From contig NZ_CP118259.1 in the NCBI RefSeq assembly GCF_013337045.2, forward strand, positions 2,480,001-2,544,000: 64,000 nucleotides of DNA. Direction: 5' to 3'. This document shows positions 55,473-64,000 of the stretch, piece by piece. The position numbers and the translations under genes were made by a program. This DNA comes from Agrobacterium vitis (GTDB taxonomy: Bacteria > Pseudomonadota > Alphaproteobacteria > Rhizobiales > Rhizobiaceae). The notes under the pieces are model-generated. The model ran no database searches. It was not told the origin of the DNA and worked only from the letters and a program-made list of their open reading frames with translations. Position 1 is the first letter of the stretch, and each line of letters starts with the position of its first letter.

Positions 55473-56245
55473 CTGGCAGGTTAGACGGAAAATCCGCGCT
55501 GATTACCGGCTCGGCCCGTGGCATTGGCCGCGCCTTTGCAGAAGCCTATGTGCGTGAAGGTGCCACGGTTGCCATTGCCGACATTAATATGGAACGAGCA
55601 TTGGAAACCGCCAAAGCCATTGGCGAAAACGCCTATGCCGTGCATCTGGATGTGACCAATCAGGCCTCCATTGATGCCGCCATCAAGGCTGTGGAAGAGA
55701 AAACTGGCGGCCTCGACATTCTCATCAACAACGCCGCCCTGTTTGATCTTGCACCCATCGTGGACATCACCCGCGAGAGCTATGATCGGCTGTTTTCCAT
55801 CAACGTGGCTGGCTCACTCTTCACACTGCAAGCAGCAGCAAAATCCATGATTGCCCATGGCAAGGGTGGCAAAATTATCAATATGGCGAGCCAGGCCGGA
55901 CGGCGCGGTGAAGCGCTCGTGGCGGTCTATTGTGCAACCAAGGCGGCGATTATTTCGCTCACCCAATCGGCAGGGTTAGACCTGATCAAGCATGGCATCA
56001 ATGTCAACGCCATTGCCCCCGGCGTGGTCGATGGCGAGCATTGGGATGGTGTCGATGCGCTGTTTGCCAAACACGAGAACCGCGCGCCCGGCGAGAAGAA
56101 AAAGCTGGTGGGTGAGGCTGTTCCGTTTGGCCGCATGGGCACGGCGCAGGATCTCACAGGCATGGCGATTTTTCTGGCGTCAAGTGAGGCCGATTATGTG
56201 GTGGCCCAGACGTATAACGTGGATGGCGGTAATTGGATGAGCTGA
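55469..56245 (+). CDS. smoS: Sorbitol dehydrogenase (SDR family)
   Basis: 258 residues. Short-chain dehydrogenase with [15 protein letters not shown] near residues 13-27, [11 protein letters not shown] near 89, the catalytic Tyr-Lys pair YCATKAA near 154, and the C-terminal [15 protein letters not shown]. The sequence matches SmoS, which oxidises sorbitol to fructose and galactitol to tagatose with NAD. It is translationally coupled to smoK. A repeat copy separates it from the mannitol dehydrogenase gene. Confidence 0.94.
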   Translation: MTGRLDGKSALITGSARGIGRAFAEAYVREGATVAIADINMERALETAKAIGENAYAVHLDVTNQASIDAAIKAVEEKTGGLDILINNAALFDLAPIVDITRESYDRLFSINVAGSLFTLQAAAKSMIAHGKGGKIINMASQAGRRGEALVAVYCATKAAIISLTQSAGLDLIKHGINVNAIAPGVVDGEHWDGVDALFAKHENRAPGEKKKLVGEAVPFGRMGTAQDLTGMAIFLASSEADYVVAQTYNVDGGNWMS

Positions 56246-56291
56246 GATGAGTGATGGTGCGAGTGACATAATGTGTCGTGCGTGGGATTCA

Positions 56292-56470
56292 CCCCCCTCT
56301 GCCCTGCCGGGCATCTCCCCCTCAAGGGGGGAGATCCACTTGGAGCACGCCCGTCACCCTCATTACAATGCCGCATCGGCTCTAAGCTACAAAATCAAAA
56401 ATAGGGCTCGGCATGTCCACACATCGATCTCCCCCCTTGAGGGGGAGATGTCCGGCAGGACAGAGGGGGG
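56292..56470. repeat. Long inverted repeat, copy 2 (inside the polyol operon)
   Basis: Arms at 56292-56336 and 56426-56470, with the same arms as copy 1 (52498-52677); the loop differs in sequence and length. It lies between smoS and the mannitol dehydrogenase gene. The conserved arms and varied loops resemble a mobile or dispersed structural element. Confidence 0.9.
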
Positions 56471-56523
56471 TACCCCGGCCTAGCCCCCACCCATTTCCCA
56501 AAATTCATTCAGGACCTAACCCA

Positions 56524-58011
56524 ATGACCATAAAACTCTCCCTTTCCACCCTGCCCGACGCCGCCGCCAAGGCTGCCATTCCAACCTACGCCCGCGAGGC
56601 CCTCACATCAGGCATTGTCCATTTCGGCGTTGGCAATTTCCACCGCGCCCATCAAGCCGTCTACCTGCATGAGCTATTCAACCTCGGCAAAGACCTCGAT
56701 TTTGCTATCGTTGGCGCAGGCGTGCTTCCCTCCGACGCCACGATGAAAGACAAGCTGGCGGGGCAAGATTACCTGACCACGGTGGTGGAACAGGATGTGG
56801 CCAAGAGTGCCGCCACCGTCACCGGGCCGATGGTGGATATGATCGCGGCACCGGATTTTGATGGCATCATTGCCAAGCTTGCAGACCCCGCCATTCGCAT
56901 TGTCTCCATGACCATCACCGAAGGCGGCTATTTCATCGATCCCGCCACCGGGCATTTTGACCCCAAACACCCGGCCATTATGGCCGATGCACAAAACCCC
57001 GATCAGCCCAAAACCGTGTTTGGCCTGATCATCGCAGGCCTCAAGGCCCGCCGCGCCGCCAATATCCCACCCTTCACCGTGATGTGTTGCGACAACATCC
57101 CCGGCAATGGCGAGGTGACGGAAGCCACCATCATCGGCCTTGCCAAACTTTCCGATCCCGATTTTGCCGAGTGGATTCACCATCACGTTGCCTTCCCCAA
57201 TTCCATGGTGGACCGCATCACCCCCGCCACCGGCCCACGCGAAATCGACATCACCCGCGACACCTATGGCATTGATGATGCATGGCCCGTGTTTTGCGAG
57301 GAGTTCAAGCAATGGGTGCTTGAGGACAAATTCCCCCTCGGTCGCCCTGCCTTTGAAGAGGTTGGCGTGACCTTCGTGGAAGATGTCGCACCCTATGAGT
57401 TGATGAAACTTCGCATTCTCAATGGCGGCCATGCGGCCATTGCCTACCCTGCCGCGCTCATGGACATTCACTTCGTCCACGAAGCCATGGAAAACCCGCT
57501 AATCCGCGCCTTCCTTGCCAAGCTGACCCATGATGAAATCATCCCCGTGGTCCCGCCCGTGCCCAACACCAGCTTGCAGGATTACGCAACACTGATCGAG
57601 AGCCGCTTCTCCAACCCGAAAATCGGCGATACGATTCCGCGCTTGGCGCAGGATGGCTCCAACCGTCAGCCGAAATTCATTCTGCCCACAACGGCGGATC
57701 GTCTCGCCAAGGGGCTGGATGTCACCGGACTGGCCTTGGTGTCTGCCCTGTGGTGTCATTATTTTGAGGGCACATCCGATAGCGGCAAGCCGATTGTGTT
57801 CAACGACGCCAGCGCCGAGCGGCTGCAAAAAACCGCCATTGCTTCCCGGCAAGATCCGCTGCTATTCCTTGCACTGGACGATATTTTTGGCATTGTTGGG
57901 CAAAATGAAGTGTTTAAACAGCGGTTTGCAAAAGCACTCTCAAGCCTTCGCACCCATGGCACAGCACAGACCCTGCAAAGCTACATCGATGGCACTCTTG
58001 CAGCGGCATAA
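56524..58011 (+). CDS. mtlK: Mannitol 2-dehydrogenase
   Basis: 495 residues of the long-chain polyol dehydrogenase family. GIVHFGVGNFHRAHQAVYL (NAD-binding, near residues 30-48), SMTITEGGYFID near 127, TVMCCDNIPGNGEVT, and LRILNGGHAAIAY near 302 with the Asn and His of the active site. It converts mannitol to fructose. With smoS, it makes fructose the common product of the operon. The start at 56524 fits the family; an upstream frame runs through the repeat. Confidence 0.95.
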   Translation: MTIKLSLSTLPDAAAKAAIPTYAREALTSGIVHFGVGNFHRAHQAVYLHELFNLGKDLDFAIVGAGVLPSDATMKDKLAGQDYLTTVVEQDVAKSAATVTGPMVDMIAAPDFDGIIAKLADPAIRIVSMTITEGGYFIDPATGHFDPKHPAIMADAQNPDQPKTVFGLIIAGLKARRAANIPPFTVMCCDNIPGNGEVTEATIIGLAKLSDPDFAEWIHHHVAFPNSMVDRITPATGPREIDITRDTYGIDDAWPVFCEEFKQWVLEDKFPLGRPAFEEVGVTFVEDVAPYELMKLRILNGGHAAIAYPAALMDIHFVHEAMENPLIRAFLAKLTHDEIIPVVPPVPNTSLQDYATLIESRFSNPKIGDTIPRLAQDGSNRQPKFILPTTADRLAKGLDVTGLALVSALWCHYFEGTSDSGKPIVFNDASAERLQKTAIASRQDPLLFLALDDIFGIVGQNEVFKQRFAKALSSLRTHGTAQTLQSYIDGTLAAA

Positions 58012-58019
58012 GGAATGAG

Positions 58020-58697
58020 ATGATGCACGACCCGGCCACCAAGCTGGTGATTTTCGATTGCGACGGCGTGCTTGTCGATAGCGAGCCGATCTCGGTCGAG
58101 GTCATGGTGGCCGAGTTTGAAAAGGCAGGCGTGGCGATTGATGCGGATTATGTCTATCGCCACTTCCTTGGCCGCAGCATGGCAACGGTGGTGGAAACGG
58201 CCCGCGAGGAGTTTTCGTTTGCCATCGGTGACAGTTTTCTAACCAGCCTTCGCACCCATCTCTATGAACGCTTCCGTCAGGATTTAAAGCCAATTTCCGG
58301 CCTGCACACCGCCCTCGATGACCTCAGCAAAGCAGGCATCGACTGGTGCGTGGCCTCCTCCAGCCAGCCGGATCGCATTGCGCTATCGCTCAGTGTCACC
58401 GGGCTGATCGAGCGCTTTCAGCCACATATTTTCAGCGCCACCATGGTCAAGAACGGCAAGCCCGCACCCGACCTGTTTCTCTATGCCGCCGAGAAAATGG
58501 GGGTCGATCCACACCATTGCGTGGTGGTGGAAGATAGCCCCGCCGGTCTCACTGCTGCCCGTGCCGCTGGCATGCGCGCCCTTGCCTTTACCGGAGGCGG
58601 CCATGCAACAGGCGAAAGCTATCACGACAGTATTGACGCCCTGAAGCCAGACGCCAAATTTGACGTCATGGCCAATCTGGTTCAGTTTGTTTTATAA
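58020..58697 (+). CDS. HAD-superfamily sugar phosphatase/phosphoglucomutase-like
   Basis: 225 residues. HAD motif I FDCDGVLVDSEP near residues 13-24, motif II VASSSQPDRI, motif III KNGKPAPDLFLYAAEKMG, and motif IV VVEDSPAGLTAARAAGM. The cap helices sit between motif I and II (subclass IA). Such enzymes in polyol operons dephosphorylate sugar phosphates; the substrate is unknown. It starts eight bases after mtlK and shares the operon. Confidence 0.9.
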   Translation: MMHDPATKLVIFDCDGVLVDSEPISVEVMVAEFEKAGVAIDADYVYRHFLGRSMATVVETAREEFSFAIGDSFLTSLRTHLYERFRQDLKPISGLHTALDDLSKAGIDWCVASSSQPDRIALSLSVTGLIERFQPHIFSATMVKNGKPAPDLFLYAAEKMGVDPHHCVVVEDSPAGLTAARAAGMRALAFTGGGHATGESYHDSIDALKPDAKFDVMANLVQFVL

Positions 58698-58722
58698 GCA
58701 TTAGGGCGGAAACAAATTCATC

Positions 58723-60294
58723 ATGCGAGATCATCTGATTGCGGTGGATGTCGGCACCGGCAGCGCGCGCGCCGGTGTTGTGACACGCACCGGTCGCTTG
58801 CTGGCCCGGCGCGAACACCCGATCCTGCTTTCACGCCCAAGCGATGAGCGTGGCGAACACAATTCTCAGGACATCTGGGAGGCCTGCTGTATCGCGGTCA
58901 AGGCAGCCCTTGCCGAGGCTGGTATCGGTCCCGCAGCCATTGCCGGCATCGGTTTCGACGCCACCTGCTCGCTGGTGCTGCGCGACGGCAGCGGCCAGCC
59001 GCTTTGCCTGAATGGGGAAGACGGTTTCGACACCATTTCCTGGCTGGATCACCGCGCCACGGCTGAAGCGGAAGAATGCGGAGATCTCGACCATCCGGTG
59101 CTGCACCACAATGGCCGGGTGATATCGCCGGAAGCGGAAATCCCCAAGCTGATGTGGCTGAAGCGTCATCGCCCGGATCTCTGGCAAAGGCTCGGCTCCG
59201 CCTTCGATCTCGCTGATTTCCTGACCTGGAAGGCGACGGGCAGCACAGCGCGTTCGCTCTGCACCCTGACATCGAAATGGACGTTTTTCGGCCACAGCAA
59301 ACCTGGCTGGCAGCAGGATTTTCTGGATCGCGTCGGGCTGGATGATCTGGTGGCCCGCGCAGGTTTACCGCAAGAGGCGGTCGCAGTCGGCAAAAGCGTC
59401 GGCACGCTCAGCACCGAGGCCGCAGAGGCGCTGGGGCTTATGGCCGGCATTCCCGTTGCCGCTGGTATGGTTGATGCCTATGCAGGCGCGCTCGGCGTGC
59501 TGGGATCGACGGATCTCTCCGACCCCAATATCGACCATGTCGCGATGATCGGCGGCACGTCCAGCTGCCTGATTGCGCTCAGGCCCCAGCCCCTTTACGG
59601 CTTCAGCCTCTGGGGGCCTTATTTCGGGGCGATCTTTCCCGATCTCTGGCTGATGGAGGCCGGACAATCGGCAACCGGCGCGCTTCTCAACCATATTGTG
59701 CGCAGCCATGCGGAAGGCGGCGAGCCGAGCATCGACAATCATCGCCGCATCATTGACCGGATCGCTGTATTGCGCACTGAGGAAGGCGTGTCTTTCGGAG
59801 AGAAAATCAACGTCCTGCCGGATTTTCACGGCAACCGTTCGCCCTTTGCCGATCCCAACCTGACAGGAACAATCTCCGGCCTGACGCTGGATGCATCGTT
59901 TGACGGCCTCTGCCGCCTCTATTGGCGCGCCTGCGTCGGCATTGTGCTTGGCCTGCGCCAGATCGTCGAGACGCTCGGCAAGGACGGTATAGGCCCGCTG
60001 CGCCTGCATTTGACCGGTGGTCACGTCAAAAACCCGCTTCTGGTCGAGCTTTACGCCGATGCAACCGGCTGCGAACTGGTGGTGGCCGACGACACCGATG
60101 CAGTGCTGATTGGCACCGCCATCAATGCTGCGGCAGCAAGCGGGCTTTATGCCGACCTGGCCCAGGCCGGCGCCTCCATGGGCACCAAAGGGCGGGCGGT
60201 CCGCTCCAATCGCGCGATGAAGCACTGTTATGACCGGGATTATCGCCGTTTTCTGGTGATGCAACGGCATAGAGCAGAGCTGGACAGCCTATAG
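58723..60294 (+). CDS. FGGY-family carbohydrate kinase
   Basis: 523 residues. N-terminal DVGTGSARAGVVTRTGRL (phosphate-binding) and a middle DATCSLVLRDGSGQPL; C-terminal LTGGHVKNPLLVELYADATGCELVVADDTDAVLIGTAINA resembles the FGGY signature. By length and pattern it is nearest to ribulokinase or ribitol-kinase-like enzymes. In this operon it may phosphorylate a ketose such as D-ribulose or xylulose from a further polyol. The last gene on this strand before the chemoreceptor. Confidence 0.9.
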   Translation: MRDHLIAVDVGTGSARAGVVTRTGRLLARREHPILLSRPSDERGEHNSQDIWEACCIAVKAALAEAGIGPAAIAGIGFDATCSLVLRDGSGQPLCLNGEDGFDTISWLDHRATAEAEECGDLDHPVLHHNGRVISPEAEIPKLMWLKRHRPDLWQRLGSAFDLADFLTWKATGSTARSLCTLTSKWTFFGHSKPGWQQDFLDRVGLDDLVARAGLPQEAVAVGKSVGTLSTEAAEALGLMAGIPVAAGMVDAYAGALGVLGSTDLSDPNIDHVAMIGGTSSCLIALRPQPLYGFSLWGPYFGAIFPDLWLMEAGQSATGALLNHIVRSHAEGGEPSIDNHRRIIDRIAVLRTEEGVSFGEKINVLPDFHGNRSPFADPNLTGTISGLTLDASFDGLCRLYWRACVGIVLGLRQIVETLGKDGIGPLRLHLTGGHVKNPLLVELYADATGCELVVADDTDAVLIGTAINAAAASGLYADLAQAGASMGTKGRAVRSNRAMKHCYDRDYRRFLVMQRHRAELDSL

Positions 60295-60307
60295 GCTGGC
60301 ATCGCAC

Positions 60308-62503
60308 CTATGCTGCCGCCCATTGCGATTGACCGTTGCCATGCACCATACCCTGCCGGTGAAGCTGGAACCGCGAAATCATCTGTTTCAAGTTGGTGCT
60401 TTCCCGGGCAAGGCCCACACCGGCGGCTGTCATCTCCTCAACCATGGCCGCATTTTGCTGGGTAGTCTGATCCACGGTATTGATCGATGCATTGATATGC
60501 GAAAGACCGCCGGACTGTTCCTGAGCTGCCGAGGCAATCGCGTCCATGTGATTGGCAAAAGCCTGCACCAGTCCACCAATGTCTTTCAGCCCGTCACCCG
60601 TTTCACCAACAAGCCGAACGCCATCCTTGACCGCTGCGGCAGAGTTGTGAATGAGCGCGTTGATCTCCTTGGCAGCTTTGGCCGAACGCTGCGCCAGTTC
60701 CCGCACTTCCTGCGCAACGACCGCAAAGCCCTTGCCCGCTTCGCCCGCACGCGCCGCCTCGACACCGGCATTCAACGCCAGTAGATTGGTCTGAAACGCA
60801 ATCTCATCGATCACCACGATAATATTGCCGATCTGGTCGGAGGATTGCTCGATCCGTTGCATGGCGGAAATAGCCTGGTTGACGACAGCTCCTGACTTTT
60901 CCGCTCTCAGGCTGGCGTTGCGGGCAATCTCGCGTGCCTCACCGGTGCGTTTCGACGTCGAGGTTACATTGCTGGTGATTTCATCCAGCGCCGCCGCCGT
61001 CTCCTCCAGGGAGGCCGCCTGCCGCTCGGTGCGACGGGCGAGATCGGCGGACGCGGCAGAAACCTCCTGGGCACCGTTATCCACGGCAGCGACGGAATGA
61101 TCGACCTGCAACAAGGTTTCACGCAAGGTCGTGATCGAGACGTTGAAATCGTTCCGCAGTTTTTCAAAGCGCGACGCCAATGGCCGTTCTATTTCACAGG
61201 TCATATTGCCGGAGGCAAGGCTTTGCAGCGCCTCCGCCAAGGCGCCGGTCGCCTGAAGCACCAGGCGCTCAGCCTCTTCCTCAGCCTGTCGCTGCATCTC
61301 GGCTCGCTCACGCTCGGTCCGCTGGCGGGCCTGCTCGGCCTCGACTTCCAGTTCCCCATTGCGAATGGCAGCCTGGCGGAAGACATCGACAGCCCGCTGC
61401 ATGTCGCCGATCTCGTCCTTGCGAACCGAGATGGTCGCCTGACCGATCTCGCCTTCGGCAAGCCGGCCCATGCTATCCGTCAGTCCCTTCAAAGGACGCA
61501 CGACCGTGCCTGCCATGTAAAGGCAAAGGCCGATGACGATCGCCTCGCCGACTATACAGGATAGGGCATCCATGATCAGCGTTGCGCGGGCATGATCCGC
61601 CTTTTGGGATGCAAGCGTTGCAATCGTGTTCAGGGCCTCGCCTTGTACATCTTTCATGACATTGATGCGGGCCGTCGCCGCCGCAAACCATGCCTTGGCG
61701 TCAAGACCAGACAGGTCGGCGGAAGCGCCGCCGGACAAAAGACGAGCACGCAACGCCAGGACATCCTGAGAGACCGCGGCAAGCTTTTCAGCCGCGGCCT
61801 TTGTCTCTTGTGGCTGCAGAAGCGCCAGGAATGCTCTGAGGTAAGCGTCCTGCGCGCCCGCCATGACCACGAAATTCATGAAACGGACCGAGTCCATCTT
61901 CCCGGCCGCCACGAAGCCATTGCCCATGCCGCGTTCCTGACCAGCCGATTCCTTGGCCCGCATCAGGAGATCAATCCCGGTCACGCGCCGCAGCAGATCG
62001 GCATCCACCCCGTTGAAAGGCAGATCGCGGGCAAGATCGATAACCTCAGCGATTGTAGAGGTATAAAACCCGAACGCATCGGCGCCGGACATCGACAATC
62101 CATCAACCTCCTGCCGCGTCGCGCCAATACCCGACAGCTTGAGCTGGATCGTGGAAAACCGCTTTGAAAGATCCTCGCTGCCGCGTTGTGTCCCGTTCGA
62201 AAGCGAAGACAAAACGGCGATAGCAGCGTCCGTCGTCGAGCGGGCCTTTTGCAGCTCGGGACCATTCGAGACGCCTTTCGAACCGATAAAGCCCGCCGTC
62301 AAACCGCGCTCGACCTGCAAGACATGCGCAGCATCGCCCAAAGCCGCCAGTTCGCTCGTCTGCTCGACCACGTGCCGCATTTGCCGATCGGCCGTCCACA
62401 TCTTCTTTACGTCCTGAACGACCAGAAAGGTCACTGCCAGCAACGGCAAAGCAAGTGCCATCAAGATTCGCTTATTGATTGAAACGTTTACAAGCCAGGA
62501 CAT
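60308..62503 (-). CDS. NIT-domain methyl-accepting chemotaxis protein
   Basis: 731 residues. Membrane helix near residues 12-30, then a periplasmic NIT domain, a helical sensor associated with nitrate/nitrite ([35 protein letters not shown]); a second membrane helix near 303-325 ([19 protein letters not shown]); a HAMP linker with [19 protein letters not shown]; and the cytoplasmic signalling hairpin with [13 protein letters not shown] and [42 protein letters not shown]. No C-terminal methylesterase-tether pentapeptide is seen. The start at 62503 follows a weak ribosome site. Confidence 0.93.
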   Translation of the reverse strand: MSWLVNVSINKRILMALALPLLAVTFLVVQDVKKMWTADRQMRHVVEQTSELAALGDAAHVLQVERGLTAGFIGSKGVSNGPELQKARSTTDAAIAVLSSLSNGTQRGSEDLSKRFSTIQLKLSGIGATRQEVDGLSMSGADAFGFYTSTIAEVIDLARDLPFNGVDADLLRRVTGIDLLMRAKESAGQERGMGNGFVAAGKMDSVRFMNFVVMAGAQDAYLRAFLALLQPQETKAAAEKLAAVSQDVLALRARLLSGGASADLSGLDAKAWFAAATARINVMKDVQGEALNTIATLASQKADHARATLIMDALSCIVGEAIVIGLCLYMAGTVVRPLKGLTDSMGRLAEGEIGQATISVRKDEIGDMQRAVDVFRQAAIRNGELEVEAEQARQRTERERAEMQRQAEEEAERLVLQATGALAEALQSLASGNMTCEIERPLASRFEKLRNDFNVSITTLRETLLQVDHSVAAVDNGAQEVSAASADLARRTERQAASLEETAAALDEITSNVTSTSKRTGEAREIARNASLRAEKSGAVVNQAISAMQRIEQSSDQIGNIIVVIDEIAFQTNLLALNAGVEAARAGEAGKGFAVVAQEVRELAQRSAKAAKEINALIHNSAAAVKDGVRLVGETGDGLKDIGGLVQAFANHMDAIASAAQEQSGGLSHINASINTVDQTTQQNAAMVEEMTAAGVGLARESTNLKQMISRFQLHRQGMVHGNGQSQWAAA

Positions 62504-62800
62504 GGAGGTTTCCCTGAGAAACATGCAGATTGGACCACAGCTTATGCGGGAAGACATTAAAACATGCTAAATTGCCTATAAATTTACAGGAAATACTTCT
62601 ATAAGTAGAGTAAAATTTTAAAATCTACTATTTGATGCAATTGGTAAAACACGCATTCTGAAGCCAAGCCGCCCCGGCCTTGCATGTCCCTGCAATCCTT
62701 TCTATATCAACAGGTGAAACACCGAGGCCGAAAAGAGCCTGCATCCGCCTTGGGACGATCAAAATTGCGCTCGCCTGCAGGCCTGAAGAGATTTAACTTC

Positions 62801-63997
62801 GTGAACACGCTGGATTTTGACAAGAGACCGGAAGACACCCGCGTTGTCGTCGCCATGTCAGGCGGCGTCGACAGTTCTGTCGTGGCCGGAGTGTTGAAAC
62901 GCGAAGGCTATGACGTGTTGGGCATTACGCTCCAGCTTTACGATCATGGTGCCGCCGTGCATCGGGCCGGGTCCTGTTGCGCCGGTCAGGACATCGACGA
63001 TGCGCGCCGGGTCTGCGAGACGCTGGGCATTCCCCACTATGTGCTGGATTACGAACAGCGCTTTCGCGACACCGTGATCAATCCGTTCATGGACAGCTAT
63101 ATCGCCGGTGAAACGCCGATCCCCTGCGTGGCCTGCAACCAGACGGTCAAATTCGCCGATCTTCTGGCCACCGCCCGCGAGCTTGGGGCCGACGCGCTGG
63201 CCACCGGCCACTATATCCGTTCACGCGCCACGCCCCTTCCGAACGATCCGGGCCACCGCGCCCTGTTTCGCCCGATTGATAGCGAACGCGACCAGAGTTA
63301 CTTCCTGTTTGCCACCACCCAGGAACAGATCGATTATCTGCGCTTTCCGCTGGGCGGCCTCTCCAAGGCCGAGACCCGCAAACTGGCCGAGGACATGGGC
63401 CTCGTCGTCGCGCAAAAGGCCGACAGCCAGGATATCTGTTTCGTGCCGCAGGGCAAATATGCCGATATCATCAACAAGCTGAAGCCGAACGCGGCTTTGA
63501 GCGGCGATATCGTCCATCTCGATGGCCGGGTTCTGGGCCAGCATGAAGGCATCCTGCATTACACAATCGGCCAGCGCAAAGGCTTGGGCGTTGCCACTGG
63601 CGAGCCGCTTTACGTGGTCTATCTGGATGCCCGGTCGCGCCGGGTCATCGTCGGTCCGCGTGAAGCGCTGGAAACCCGCCGCGTCTATTTGCGCGACATC
63701 AACTGGCTGGGCGACCGCGCCATCGAGGATGAGGCAAGCGGCGGTTTTGCCTGTTTTGCCAAGGTGCGCTCCACCCGCCCCCCTGCCCCGGCTACCCTGC
63801 ATGCCGATGAAACCGGCATCTATGTCGATCTCGACATGGGGGAAGCTGGCGTTGCGCCGGGCCAGGCCTGCGTGCTCTATTCGGGCGAAGGTGCCGACGC
63901 CCGCGTCTATGGCGGCGGCTTTATCGAACGCTCAGAACGCCAGGCTGAAGCAGAGGCCTTCCTCAAAGCACTTCTGGCGAGTGCACAAGCTGCCTAA
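62801..63997 (+). CDS. mnmA: tRNA-specific 2-thiouridylase
   Basis: Thiolates uridine 34 in tRNA for Lys, Glu and Gln. P-loop SGGVDSS at residues 20-26, the first catalytic Cys in [11 protein letters not shown] near 110, the second in [13 protein letters not shown] near 209. Length 398 is normal. The GTG start at 62801 follows GAAGAG and is preferred; an in-frame start at 62684 would add a non-conserved leader of 39 residues. The gene is complete at the right edge of the window. Confidence 0.95.
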   Translation: MNTLDFDKRPEDTRVVVAMSGGVDSSVVAGVLKREGYDVLGITLQLYDHGAAVHRAGSCCAGQDIDDARRVCETLGIPHYVLDYEQRFRDTVINPFMDSYIAGETPIPCVACNQTVKFADLLATARELGADALATGHYIRSRATPLPNDPGHRALFRPIDSERDQSYFLFATTQEQIDYLRFPLGGLSKAETRKLAEDMGLVVAQKADSQDICFVPQGKYADIINKLKPNAALSGDIVHLDGRVLGQHEGILHYTIGQRKGLGVATGEPLYVVYLDARSRRVIVGPREALETRRVYLRDINWLGDRAIEDEASGGFACFAKVRSTRPPAPATLHADETGIYVDLDMGEAGVAPGQACVLYSGEGADARVYGGGFIERSERQAEAEAFLKALLASAQAA

Positions 63998-64000
63998 CTG

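Overview
The window looks like a chromosomal segment of a GC-rich alphaproteobacterium of the Rhizobiaceae (Agrobacterium, Allorhizobium or Rhizobium type). The evidence is a Caulobacter-type cell-cycle block (sciP, fliJ, ctrA, chpT, eipA), an RpoH-type heat-shock sigma factor, an smo/mtlK polyol operon, and many short palindromic intergenic elements of the mosaic kind common in rhizobia. No rRNA, tRNA, CRISPR array or intact insertion sequence was seen.

Left part (1-16371): the end of a drug-efflux MFS gene; the sulfate-activation pair cysC-cysQ; a DUF2793 protein; a membrane sugar transferase preceded by a perfect CtrA box; then the cell-cycle block sciP, fliJ (minus), ctrA, a single-domain response regulator (minus), chpT (minus) and eipA (DUF1134). 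The region before ctrA is crowded with GANTC sites and holds a possible 33-residue small gene. Housekeeping genes follow: two small coiled-coil/membrane genes, a SpoU rRNA methyltransferase, an RluA-type pseudouridine synthase, a DAO-family oxidoreductase, rpoH and an NTF2-like protein.

Middle part (16372-44226): an AT-rich, visibly decaying island contains a frameshifted PLP-dependent decarboxylase remnant, the tail of a spermidine-synthase-like gene, an intact methyltransferase, a second spermidine-synthase-like gene broken by a frameshift and an amber codon, and an intact EamA exporter. I read it as a collapsed pathway for a polyamine-like metabolite. After it come an ArsB-type transporter, an MFS transporter, a large Pro/Glu-rich single-pass membrane protein, purA, another EamA transporter, a metallophosphatase and a creatininase-family enzyme. 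A LysR-controlled operon of unknown substrate follows (NMT1-type binding protein, ATPase, permease, amidohydrolase, FAD oxidase). Small envelope and redox genes, a RidA/aldehyde dehydrogenase pair, ung, and an HpaI-type aldolase divergent from a SorC regulator complete this part.

Right part (44373-64000): a minus-strand group of DUF1800, DUF1501 and a chitin-synthase-like glycosyltransferase is the most attractive candidate for an uncharacterised system. Next is a sorbitol/mannitol operon (smoE-F-G-K-smoS-mtlK, HAD phosphatase, FGGY kinase) with two near-identical long inverted repeats inside it. A NIT-domain chemoreceptor and mnmA end the window.
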